In this document: in pieces, positions 43,874-50,369 of the stretch
Layout of the letters: every line of letters begins with the position of its first letter
How positions within the stretch are numbered: the stretch's first letter is position 1
Assembly: GCA_963723355.1 (NCBI GenBank)
Contig: CAVRQQ010000007.1
Coordinates: forward strand, 21,758-85,757
DNA: 64,000 nucleotides
Source of the DNA: JAFDBW01 sp963723355
GTDB lineage: Bacteria; Desulfobacterota; Desulfuromonadia; Desulfuromonadales; BM103
Reading direction: 5' to 3'
The notes under the pieces: generated by a model
Seen by the model: the letters and a program-made list of their open reading frames with translations, nothing else
The model's database searches: none
Told to the model about the DNA's origin: nothing
Program-made: the position numbers and the translations under genes

Positions 43874-44197
43874 TTACTTTTTACCACCTCAGCCACTGCC
43901 TCCACTTGGTTTTTTTTCTGCCTCTTCAGCGGCCTTGGCCTTTTCCTCCATCGCCTTGGCGCACTCCTCTTCGGTCATCTTCTCAGTACAGACCTCCTTT
44001 TTCAGCGCCGCGGCCTTTTCTCCGCTGCACCCGCTGGTCCCTGAACTGGCTGCTTTGCCGGCACCAACTGTGCCGTCTGTTTTGCCACCTCAGCCACTAC
44101 CGGCCTGCAGATGCCCGGGAACCGTCGCTCCGACGGCGGTGACCAGGGTCGCAATGCCGAGGCTGGCGAGAACCTTCTTCAGCTCCTTACCATCCAT
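43874..44197 (-). CDS. sbtA: Selenocysteine-containing RiPP precursor peptide (SbtA type), two in-frame UGA
   Basis: 107 residues if UGA codons 36 and 103 are read as selenocysteine. ATG 44195-44197 follows AAAGGAG. The N-terminus (MDGKELKKVLASLGIATLV) is leader-like. Then come QAGSGUGGKT, a Gly/Ser/Ala linker with SGCSG (C57), a charged helix containing C70 and C79, and the C-terminal PSGGSGUGGKK, ending TAA at 43876-43874. Both UGAs lie in the same 14-nt word, AGTGGCTGAGGTGG. Frame, codon use and protein character continue unbroken through both UGAs. It is followed by a radical SAM/SPASM maturase, as in the Geobacter selenobiotic (SbtA) peptides. Standard gene calling truncates or misses it. 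Export signal not evident. Confidence 0.87.
44059..44075 (-). promoter_or_regulatory. Candidate bacterial SECIS element 1 (downstream of UGA codon 36)
   Basis: Starts 14 nt after UGA 44092-44090: 6-bp stem CGGCAC/GTGCCG, apical loop AGTTG with GU at loop positions 2-3. Same spacing and loop design as the second element, though the stem sequences differ. Confidence 0.7.
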
Positions 44198-44282
44198 TGC
44201 ATTCTCCTTTGTCGACAGAGCAGAAGACGATGTTTGTCGGACCGACGGACAGCAGTCTCCTGCATGTTATATAATAATTTCT

Positions 44283-44310
44283 AATCTAACCGGAAAAAGA
44301 GGGTTGTCAA
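44283..44310 (-). promoter_or_regulatory. Promoter of selenopeptide gene
   Basis: On the minus strand, perfect -35 TTGACA (44310-44305), 16-bp spacer and TAGATT (44288-44283), 86 bp before the sbtA start. It lies just beyond the terminator of the upstream CoA-transferase gene, so the locus is an independent unit. Confidence 0.65.
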
Positions 44311-44324
44311 GAGAAACGGAATAG

Positions 44325-44354
44325 AAAAGGCCCCGCCGAAAAACGGCGGGGCCT
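44325..44354 (-). terminator. Terminator of CoA-transferase gene
   Basis: Stem AGGCCCCGCCG/CGGCGGGGCCT with a T5 loop and following TTTTC, about 25 bases after the stop at 44381. Confidence 0.92.
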
Positions 44355-44380
44355 TGATTTAGCAGATACAGCGGTCGAAA

Positions 44381-45967
44381 TTATTCGCAGAGATCGACCT
44401 TGATATCCCAACTCTTGATCTTCATGGTGCCGTTGGCAGTCAGGTTTTGCTGCATCTTGAAGGCCCGGTCGAACAGTTGCGGCTCGTGACCGACGCCACG
44501 TGCGATACAATCCTTGGTAGCCATCTCCAGGTAATCCGTAAGGATCGGCTTGTACTCGGGATGAGCGCACTTCTCGATGATCAGCTTGGCGCGATCCTTT
44601 GGTGCCACGCCGCGCAGGTCGGCCAGTCCCTGCTCGGTGACCAGCACGTCGAGGTCGTGCTCAGTATGGTCGATATGCGGGGCCTTCGGTACGACGCAGG
44701 TAATGCCGAGCGGGTCGGTTTTGCTCGGACGGGTCGAAGGCGAGTGCATGATCTTCAGATAGCCGTTACGCAGGTAGTCACCGGAGCCGCCGAGGCCGTT
44801 GATCATCCGGGTGCCACCGACCAGCGTCGAGTTGGCGTGGGCGTAGATGTCAAATTCGACCGGGGTGTTCATGGCGATGCAACCGAGACGACGGATCGGC
44901 TCAGGAGCGTTGGCGATCGACAGGGGGCGCATGATGACTTTGTCTGCGTACTTGTCCCAGTTGTCGAAGAAGCGCGGGAAGCCGGGAGTTTCTGAGAGCG
45001 ACAGCGAGCAGGCCGAAGCGAAGTTCAGGTTGCCGCCGTCCATAAAGTCGAGCATGGTGTCCTGAAGGACCTCGGTGTAAACCGACAGGTTCGAGAAAGG
45101 ACCCTTAGCGAGGCCGCCGACCACCGCGTTGGCGATCGAGCCGACACCGGACTGCAGGGGCAGCAGATTCTCGGGCAGGCGACCGCGCTTCACTTCGTGA
45201 GCGAAGAATTCCATGATGTGCCCGGCGATCGCTTCGGACGTGTCGTCCATGTCGGCAAAGGCACGGCCCTTATCGCGATGCTTGGATTCAACCACGGCAA
45301 CGACTTTCTCCATGTCGCAGGGGACGTACGGAGTACCGATGCGGTCGCTGGCCGAGGTGATCAGGAAAGGTGCGCGATGCGGCGGCTTCTGCTGCATATG
45401 AATGTCGTGCATCCCTTCGAAGGAAGGCTGGCCGGTGTTGACTTCGAGGATGATCTTGTCGCAAAGGCCGATCGCTTCGGCGACGATGCCGCAGGAACTG
45501 GTCAGGGCCAGACCGCCGTCTTCATTGACTGCGGAAACTTCAAAGATGCCGATATCGTAACGGCCGTTCTCGGTGTAGAAGCCGTAGCTGATATCCTGGG
45601 CAAAGTGACCGAGGTGCTTGTCGCCCATCCGGATACGGCCGGCGTTGATGCCGGCTGCGATATTCTTGCCGGTCTGGTAGGGCCAGCGGCGGTCGATCAT
45701 ATCCAGGGTCGCCCAGCGGTCTTCGGTCTCTGCACCGACGGAAGCGCCGATGAAAAGGTTGAACTTCCACTGACCCTGCAGGTTGTTGGCTTCGACATGG
45801 TCGGCCAGAGCGATAGGTACCGCTTTCGGATAACCGGCCGGTGTGAAACCGGACCAGACCAGGTTCTGCCCGGGCTTGAAGTACTGAATGGTATCTTCAG
45901 GCTTGCAAACCTTGCTGAGCAGCGACTTGCGACGAACGCGACTTTCCAGTGTGCCGTAATCGGACAT
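44381..45967 (-). CDS. Acetyl-CoA hydrolase/transferase, probably succinyl-CoA:acetate CoA-transferase
   Basis: 528 residues of the acetyl-CoA hydrolase/CoA-transferase family, with GVGSIANAVVGGL, SVYTEVLQDTMLDF (candidate catalytic Glu), GGTRMINGLGGSGDYLRNG and the C-terminal HIDHTEHDLDVLVTEQGLADLRGVAPKDRA. In acetate-oxidising Desulfuromonadales such an enzyme couples acetate activation to succinyl-CoA conversion in the citric acid cycle; this is the most likely role. ATG 45967 follows GGAGGAGAG, and a longer upstream frame is rejected. It has a well-formed promoter (46203-46231), a long leader and a palindrome near the start. Confidence 0.88.
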   Translation of the reverse strand: MSDYGTLESRVRRKSLLSKVCKPEDTIQYFKPGQNLVWSGFTPAGYPKAVPIALADHVEANNLQGQWKFNLFIGASVGAETEDRWATLDMIDRRWPYQTGKNIAAGINAGRIRMGDKHLGHFAQDISYGFYTENGRYDIGIFEVSAVNEDGGLALTSSCGIVAEAIGLCDKIILEVNTGQPSFEGMHDIHMQQKPPHRAPFLITSASDRIGTPYVPCDMEKVVAVVESKHRDKGRAFADMDDTSEAIAGHIMEFFAHEVKRGRLPENLLPLQSGVGSIANAVVGGLAKGPFSNLSVYTEVLQDTMLDFMDGGNLNFASACSLSLSETPGFPRFFDNWDKYADKVIMRPLSIANAPEPIRRLGCIAMNTPVEFDIYAHANSTLVGGTRMINGLGGSGDYLRNGYLKIMHSPSTRPSKTDPLGITCVVPKAPHIDHTEHDLDVLVTEQGLADLRGVAPKDRAKLIIEKCAHPEYKPILTDYLEMATKDCIARGVGHEPQLFDRAFKMQQNLTANGTMKIKSWDIKVDLCE

Positions 45968-45992
45968 CTCTCTCCTCCAATGATGGAATTTA

Positions 45993-46010
45993 TTCGGAAA
46001 CATTTCCGAA
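45993..46010. promoter_or_regulatory. Perfect 18-bp palindrome upstream of CoA-transferase start
   Basis: TTCGGAAACATTTCCGAA is an 8-bp dyad with a 2-bp centre, 26 bp before the ATG and inside the presumed mRNA leader. It could be a repressor operator or, as RNA, a hairpin near the ribosome site. Confidence 0.55.
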
Positions 46011-46202
46011 TCTAGAATCGTTTGTCGGGGAAAGGATTAAATTAAAACAGCGTCCTTAAGTCCCGACGATGACTGTGCCTGATAAAGCCCAAAGCTGCAA
46101 GGACCGTCGTTGAACCGGGTTGAGGCAAGGTGACCGGTCCACTAGAATACTGGCGATCCCACATGTGGATTTCAGGTATCCACTTACTAAAAATAGAACA
46201 TT

Positions 46203-46231
46203 TTTATAGTATGGGGATTCCTGCAAGTCAA
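46203..46231 (-). promoter_or_regulatory. Promoter of CoA-transferase gene
   Basis: Minus-strand TTGACT (46231-46226), 17-bp spacer, TATAAA (46208-46203), giving a leader of about 225 nt. Confidence 0.7.
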
Positions 46232-46239
46232 GGGAAAAT

Positions 46240-46275
46240 ATACTGTATACTGTATGTGTCACTGGTCAGGTGACA
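46240..46275. promoter_or_regulatory. Tandem heptamer and dyad upstream of CoA-transferase promoter
   Basis: Two tandem ATACTGT copies (46240-46253) lie 8 bp upstream of the -35, followed by the dyad TGTCAC-N7-GTGACA (46257-46275). The placement suits activator binding. A clean LexA site is not present. Confidence 0.45.
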
Positions 46276-46290
46276 GGAGAATCCCCAGAC

Positions 46291-46322
46291 AAAATAGGCC
46301 CGTCTGTAAAGGCGGGCCTCTT
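46291..46322 (-). terminator. Terminator of bamD
   Basis: Minus-strand stem AGGCCCG/CGGGCCT with a loop of about 11 nt and ATTTT after it, about 25 bases beyond the bamD stop. Confidence 0.8.
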
Positions 46323-46344
46323 GATCAGGTTCTGTCAGCAAAAG

Positions 46345-47088
46345 TCAGTAGTTCTTTTCAATGAATTTTTGCGCATCAGGAATGTATTCGCTGCCTGTGT
46401 AGTCGTCGAATAGCGTGTTGAATGCCGTGATCGACTTCTCATTTTCGCCGATGAAAGAATAGGCCTGGCCCAGAACGAAATATGCCTTGTCGGCCTGGTA
46501 GTAACTGGGGTATGTCGCCAGCAGCCCTTCGATGCGATTGATCGAAGCTGAATAATACCCAGTCCGCAGGTAATAGTCCGCGACAATCAGGTCTCTTGTT
46601 GCAAGCATGTTAAGGCAGCGATCGATATATATCTGGACTTCCCCGATGCGGCGATCCTCGGGATAGCGCTCCTTGAGTGACTGAAAAGCATGCAGGGCAG
46701 AAACGGTCGAGGTTTGATCCTGGTCAGGCGCCAACATCTGGTAGGTGTATGCGAGCCCGAGCTGATAAAGAACGTCCGGAACGCGGGCGTGGTTGGGATG
46801 ATTCTGCAGGAATGCCTCGTAGGCAACGGCCGCCTCAATATATTCTTCGCCGAGGAAATGAGCTTCGGCAATTTTCAACTCAGCCAGCGTGTTCAGTTCC
46901 GGAGAGTAATAACTGTCCCGGACCTTTTCCCAGGAGGCGATGGCATCCTTGTAGAGCCCTTTTTCATAAAACTCTTCTCCTTCCTGAAAGTAAAAAGCAG
47001 CATTTTTCTCCACCGGAACAACCTTCGATGAGCACGCGGGAATGAGAAAAAGTGCCAGGACAAGAAGAGGGATGATGGTTTTGTGCAT
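46345..47088 (-). CDS. bamD: Outer membrane assembly lipoprotein BamD
   Basis: 247 residues; lipoprotein signal ending LFLIPAC (C19) and about five TPR-like helical pairs (YFQEGEEFYEKGLYKDAIASWEKV; VADYYLRTGYYSASINRIEGLL). BamD is the essential lipoprotein of the Bam complex that inserts beta-barrels. It lies downstream of rpoH with a 116-bp gap. Confidence 0.92.
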   Translation of the reverse strand: MHKTIIPLLVLALFLIPACSSKVVPVEKNAAFYFQEGEEFYEKGLYKDAIASWEKVRDSYYSPELNTLAELKIAEAHFLGEEYIEAAVAYEAFLQNHPNHARVPDVLYQLGLAYTYQMLAPDQDQTSTVSALHAFQSLKERYPEDRRIGEVQIYIDRCLNMLATRDLIVADYYLRTGYYSASINRIEGLLATYPSYYQADKAYFVLGQAYSFIGENEKSITAFNTLFDDYTGSEYIPDAQKFIEKNY

Positions 47089-47204
47089 TCTGACTGACCC
47101 CGATGATGAGAGAGATTAACTCGCAGGCTGCTTGATCCTGAGGCCACTAGATAACGGCATCGCAAGCAGTTTGTCAATCGTTTCTTCAATTAGTGACACG
47201 GTTC

Positions 47205-48050
47205 TCAGCTGGACTCCGCCGTCATTGCCTTGCGCAGTTTCTGCAGCGCGTTCTGCTCGATCTGGCGGATGCGCTCACGACTGACACCGTATTCATCAGC
47301 GATGTCCTGCAAAGTGGCCGGGGGATCAGCGAGAATCCGTTGCGTGATGATGCTGCGCTCACGCGGGTTCAGAATTGACAGGGCCGCTTGCGTCCTCTCT
47401 GTATTCAGTCTGCGCTCTTCGTCCGCCAGTAAAAGAGTCTCCTGGTTGTCGGCTTTGTCGGGCAGGGTGTGGAGCAAGGTATAACCTTCGCCTTCGGTCA
47501 ACTCGACATCAAGCGAGGCGTCGCGGCGACCCATGCGTTGACTCATCTCGACAACGATCTCTTGATTAACATCAAGTTCCCGGGCGATATCTTCAATATC
47601 CTCCGATCCGGTCTGGTTGAGCAGGGCATTACGGGTCTGGGCAAGTTTGAAGAAAAGTTTTTTCTGCATCTGGGTTGTGCCGATCTTGACCAGAGACCAA
47701 CTGCGCATAATGTAGTTCTGAATGTAGGCACGAATCCACCAGACAGCATAGGTAATCAGGCGCGTACCGCGAGACGGGTCGAATTTCTTGACCGCCATCA
47801 TCAGGCCGACATTGCCCTCCTGGACGAGATCCAGCAAGCGCAGTCCGTAACCACGGTATTCGTTGGCAACCTTGACGACAAAGCGCAGATTGGCGCAGAC
47901 CAGGCGATGGGCGGCATCCATGTCGCCATCCTGCATGTGCCTGACGGCCAGATCGTACTCTTGCTCGGCGCTTAACAGGTCGAACCTGTTCACCTGCACC
48001 ATATAATGTTCGAAAGTATCGGTTGTGATGGGTAAGTTTAAGGTACTCAT
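47205..48050 (-). CDS. rpoH: Heat-shock sigma factor RpoH (sigma-32)
   Basis: 281 residues. It has the RpoH-type region 2 (VCANLRFVVKVANEYRGYGLRLLDLVQEGNVGLM, FDPSRGTRLITYAVWWIRAYIQNYI), the short region QMQKKLFFKL typical of sigma-32 (RpoH box), and region 4 helix-turn-helix TLQDIADEYGVSRERIRQIEQNALQKLR. Its promoter overlaps a CIRCE operator, so HrcA probably controls it, linking two heat-shock circuits. Confidence 0.94.
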   Translation of the reverse strand: MSTLNLPITTDTFEHYMVQVNRFDLLSAEQEYDLAVRHMQDGDMDAAHRLVCANLRFVVKVANEYRGYGLRLLDLVQEGNVGLMMAVKKFDPSRGTRLITYAVWWIRAYIQNYIMRSWSLVKIGTTQMQKKLFFKLAQTRNALLNQTGSEDIEDIARELDVNQEIVVEMSQRMGRRDASLDVELTEGEGYTLLHTLPDKADNQETLLLADEERRLNTERTQAALSILNPRERSIITQRILADPPATLQDIADEYGVSRERIRQIEQNALQKLRKAMTAESS

Positions 48051-48079
48051 TATCTTATTAACCTTTTAAGATCGTATTG

Positions 48080-48106
48080 TTGGCACTCTCGAATAGAGAG
48101 TGCTAA
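48080..48106. promoter_or_regulatory. CIRCE operator (HrcA site) upstream of rpoH
   Basis: TTGGCACTC-N9-GAGTGCTAA matches the CIRCE consensus (TTAGCACTC-N9-GAGTGCTAA) at 17 of 18 arm positions. It lies 30 bp ahead of the rpoH ATG, just downstream of the predicted -10, ideal for HrcA repression. Confidence 0.93.
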
Positions 48107-48109
48107 CAA

Positions 48110-48138
48110 TATATACCAAATTGAATGTAATTGTGCAA
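48110..48138 (-). promoter_or_regulatory. rpoH promoter
   Basis: Minus-strand TTGCAC (48138-48133), 17-bp spacer, TATATA (48115-48110), directly abutting CIRCE. Confidence 0.7.
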
Positions 48139-48168
48139 GGGCAATAAATGAAAATCCCGTCTGATCGG

Positions 48169-48197
48169 TTGACACTTTGCGTACCCCCCCGCATAAT
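48169..48197 (+). promoter_or_regulatory. Promoter of lipoprotein-crcB cluster
   Basis: Perfect TTGACA (48169-48174), 17-bp spacer including a C7 run, CATAAT (48192-48197). Divergent from rpoH. Confidence 0.75.
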
Positions 48198-48242
48198 GTC
48201 TGCAAAATATCGATTATGTCAAACGTGCGCAGGAGAAAAATC

Positions 48243-48389
48243 ATGCATATTTTTCGGCTGTTTATCGTGGGCCTTGCCCTGATTGTTCTGGTCACTGCAT
48301 GTGCTACCAGCCGGGACAAGGAAAGAGGGCAGATTTATTGTCCGGCTTGCGGCACAGAATTTGACGCGCTGTTTGAAAAACGTTTCTAG
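48243..48389 (+). CDS. Small lipoprotein with CPxC motif
   Basis: 48 residues: lipoprotein signal MHIFRLFIVGLALIVLVTAC (lipid-modified C20), then a short tail with CPAC (C33, C36) that may bind metal or form a disulfide. ATG 48243 follows GCAGGAG; the longer frame from 48177 begins inside the promoter. First gene of the cluster leading to crcB. I do not recognise a family. Confidence 0.7.
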   Translation: MHIFRLFIVGLALIVLVTACATSRDKERGQIYCPACGTEFDALFEKRF

Positions 48390-48400
48390 GAAGCACGGTT

Positions 48401-48775
48401 GTGGTGAAAATTGTCTATCTGGGTATATTCGGCGGGCTGGGTTGCGTCGCGCGCTACATGATCTCCGGCTGGGTGTATAACCTTGCCGGACGGTCTCTGC
48501 CTTATGGCACCCTGGCCGTCAATGTGATCGGCTCGCTTCTGCTTGGCGTGATCATGGAAGGCAGCCTGCGCAGCACGCTCCTGAGTCCGGAACTTCGCAT
48601 CGGTCTCACGGTCGGCTTCATGGGTGGATTCACGACCTTTTCGACCTTTTCCTACGAAACCGTTCGGCTGCTGGAGGAGGGGAGCCTGGTTGCTGCCGGA
48701 GCCAATATTCTTCTGAACGTGACAGTTTGTGTCGCCGCCGCTGTGGCCGGTATCTATCTGGCTCGCCAGATATGA
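48401..48775 (+). CDS. crcB: Fluoride channel CrcB/Fluc
   Basis: 124 residues, four transmembrane helices. Motifs GGLGCVARYMISGW, GTLAVNVIGSLLLGV (pore Asn) and GFMGGFTTFSTFSYE (Phe-box and Na+ site) are diagnostic. Exports fluoride by passive permeation as a dual-topology dimer. GTG start; no fluoride riboswitch fold is evident upstream. DUF190 protein follows, a frequent neighbour. Confidence 0.95.
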   Translation: MVKIVYLGIFGGLGCVARYMISGWVYNLAGRSLPYGTLAVNVIGSLLLGVIMEGSLRSTLLSPELRIGLTVGFMGGFTTFSTFSYETVRLLEEGSLVAAGANILLNVTVCVAAAVAGIYLARQI

Positions 48776-48788
48776 AAGCGAGGAGTTC

Positions 48789-49124
48789 ATGTTAATTCAG
48801 GAAGAGATGGTCCTGATGCGGATTTTTGTCGGAGAGAACGATCGCTACCAGAAGCGGCCGCTCTACGAAGCTCTGGTTGAGCTGTTTTGCGATCAGGGGG
48901 TGGCCGGAGCTACGGTCATCAAGGGCGCCATGGGCTACGGTAGCCAGAGCAAGGTGCATTCCGACCGCTTTTTGCGTTTGAGCAGTGACCTGCCGGTTGT
49001 CATTGAAGTCGTGGATTACCAGGACAGGATTGATGCCGTGCTACCGCTGATAAAGGATATGTTCCAGGGTGGCCTGATCACCCTGGAAAAAGCCAAGGTG
49101 ATCAATTTTCACAAGGAGTCGTAA
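48789..49124 (+). CDS. DUF190 PII-like protein
   Basis: 111 residues with a ferredoxin-like PII fold (MRIFVGENDRYQKRPLYEALVELFCDQGVAGATVIKGAMGYG). DUF190 proteins commonly pair with crcB and may regulate it; mechanism unknown. ATG 48789 follows GAGGAG. Confidence 0.9.
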   Translation: MLIQEEMVLMRIFVGENDRYQKRPLYEALVELFCDQGVAGATVIKGAMGYGSQSKVHSDRFLRLSSDLPVVIEVVDYQDRIDAVLPLIKDMFQGGLITLEKAKVINFHKES

Positions 49125-49130
49125 AGCCAG

Positions 49131-49596
49131 ATGTTCAACCGGATCATGTCATTATTGCAGGCTGACGCTGCGCCTGCCAAAGAAAAACGTTTTGAGAGAG
49201 TTCAGGTGGCGACCTGTGCGCTGCTTATGGAAGTCGCTCATAGCGATGGTCACTATCAAGTCTGTCGAGGCGAAAATTGTCCACGAGCTGCTTGCCAACA
49301 CATTCAATCTTAGCCCTGCAACGGTTACCGAGTTGATCGATTATTCTCACCAGCATCGCCAGGACAGCGCCGATCTCTTCCAATTTGCCCGGGAGATCAA
49401 TACCCATTTCAGCCGCGAGGAAAAAGCGGACGTCATGGAGGGGATCTGGCGGGTGATTTATGCAGACGGCACGCTTGATAAATTCGAGGATGCCTTGGCC
49501 AGGCAGTTGGCGACCCTGCTGCGTCTTGATCACCAGGATGTGATTGAGAGGAAAATGAAGGTCTTGAACGAAATGCGAAGCGCGGAAAAAAAATAA
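49131..49596 (+). CDS. TerB-like (tellurite/co-chaperone) helical protein (frameshift near 49258)
   Basis: About 154 residues once a single extra base at about 49255-49262 is ignored: the first frame reads LLMEVAHSDGHYQ and the second continues SVEAKIVHELLANTFNLS. All-helical TerB/DjlA-like fold with MEVAHSDG at the N-terminus and VIYADGTLDKFEDALARQLATLL repeating the acidic loop. Such proteins are linked to metal stress; function here unknown. It starts 6 bp after the DUF190 gene. Confidence 0.78.
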
Positions 49597-49686
49597 ATCT
49601 TGCCTAGTTATGTTGCGCCTAACGATCCCATTTGTGACTTTATCTCATGATTATTTGATTCTCTCGCCACGCGTCGCGCGTTTCCT

Positions 49687-50289
49687 ATGTCTTCCCTGAC
49701 CCGCATCGTTACATGGAGCCAGGAGCTGGTTCGCGAGGTTCTCAACCCCGGCGACCTGGCCGTTGACCTGACCGCGGGCAAAGGTCGCGACACCCTCGCC
49801 CTGGCGGAAGCGGTCGGGCATACCGGGCAGGTCGTGTCGTTCGATACGCAGGCCGCAGCGCTGCAACAGACCTGTGCGTTGCTGCAGAATCATGACTATG
49901 TTGTAAACAACTGGACAGACGACCGGGAGATCCCGCCAGGAAGCCAGATCGTTCTGGTACATGCCTGTCACAGCTCACTGGATAAAATGCTGCGCCGCCG
50001 TCCCAAGGCAATCATGGCCAACCTCGGGTACCTCCCAGGTGGAGATCCGACGCTGATTACCGGCCCAGATTCGACCCTACCGGCTCTCAACCAGTCTCTT
50101 GACCTGTTGTCAGTCGGTGGTCGCCTTGCTGTCACGGTTTATCCTGCCCATGCCGGTGGCACGGAAGAGGCGCAAATGGTCGATGATTTATTCGTCTCTC
50201 TGCCGCGCGACATGTGGCTGGTGCTTTTGTTGCGGGTTGCCAATCGCAGTGAGGCCCCCTACCTGCTGGTGGCCGAGCGTCTGCGCTGA
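49687..50289 (+). CDS. Class I SAM-dependent methyltransferase, YtqB/rRNA methylase-like
   Basis: 200 residues with SAM-binding motif I AVDLTAGKGRDTLALAEAVG, then VSFDTQAAALQQT, and the family sequence MANLGYLPGGDPTLIT (catalytic NLGYLPGGD) followed by VTVYPAHAGGTEEA. Matches the PF06962 putative rRNA methylase group. A weak ribosome site precedes ATG 49687. Confidence 0.88.
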   Translation: MSSLTRIVTWSQELVREVLNPGDLAVDLTAGKGRDTLALAEAVGHTGQVVSFDTQAAALQQTCALLQNHDYVVNNWTDDREIPPGSQIVLVHACHSSLDKMLRRRPKAIMANLGYLPGGDPTLITGPDSTLPALNQSLDLLSVGGRLAVTVYPAHAGGTEEAQMVDDLFVSLPRDMWLVLLLRVANRSEAPYLLVAERLR

Positions 50290-50369
50290 AAGTCTGATAC
50301 ATAGACACCGTGGCCCCTCTCTGCAACGGTACGATGCAACCCTTGCTGTCCGCGGAGCTAGAATGGGAG

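Noticed and set aside
46238..46256. LexA box upstream of the CoA-transferase promoter
   Set aside because: The ATACTGT tandem resembles part of a LexA half-site, but there is no proper dyad and the gene is not an SOS gene.
48240..48400. Fluoride riboswitch before crcB
   Set aside because: I cannot find the conserved pseudoknot elements; the space is filled by a small lipoprotein gene.
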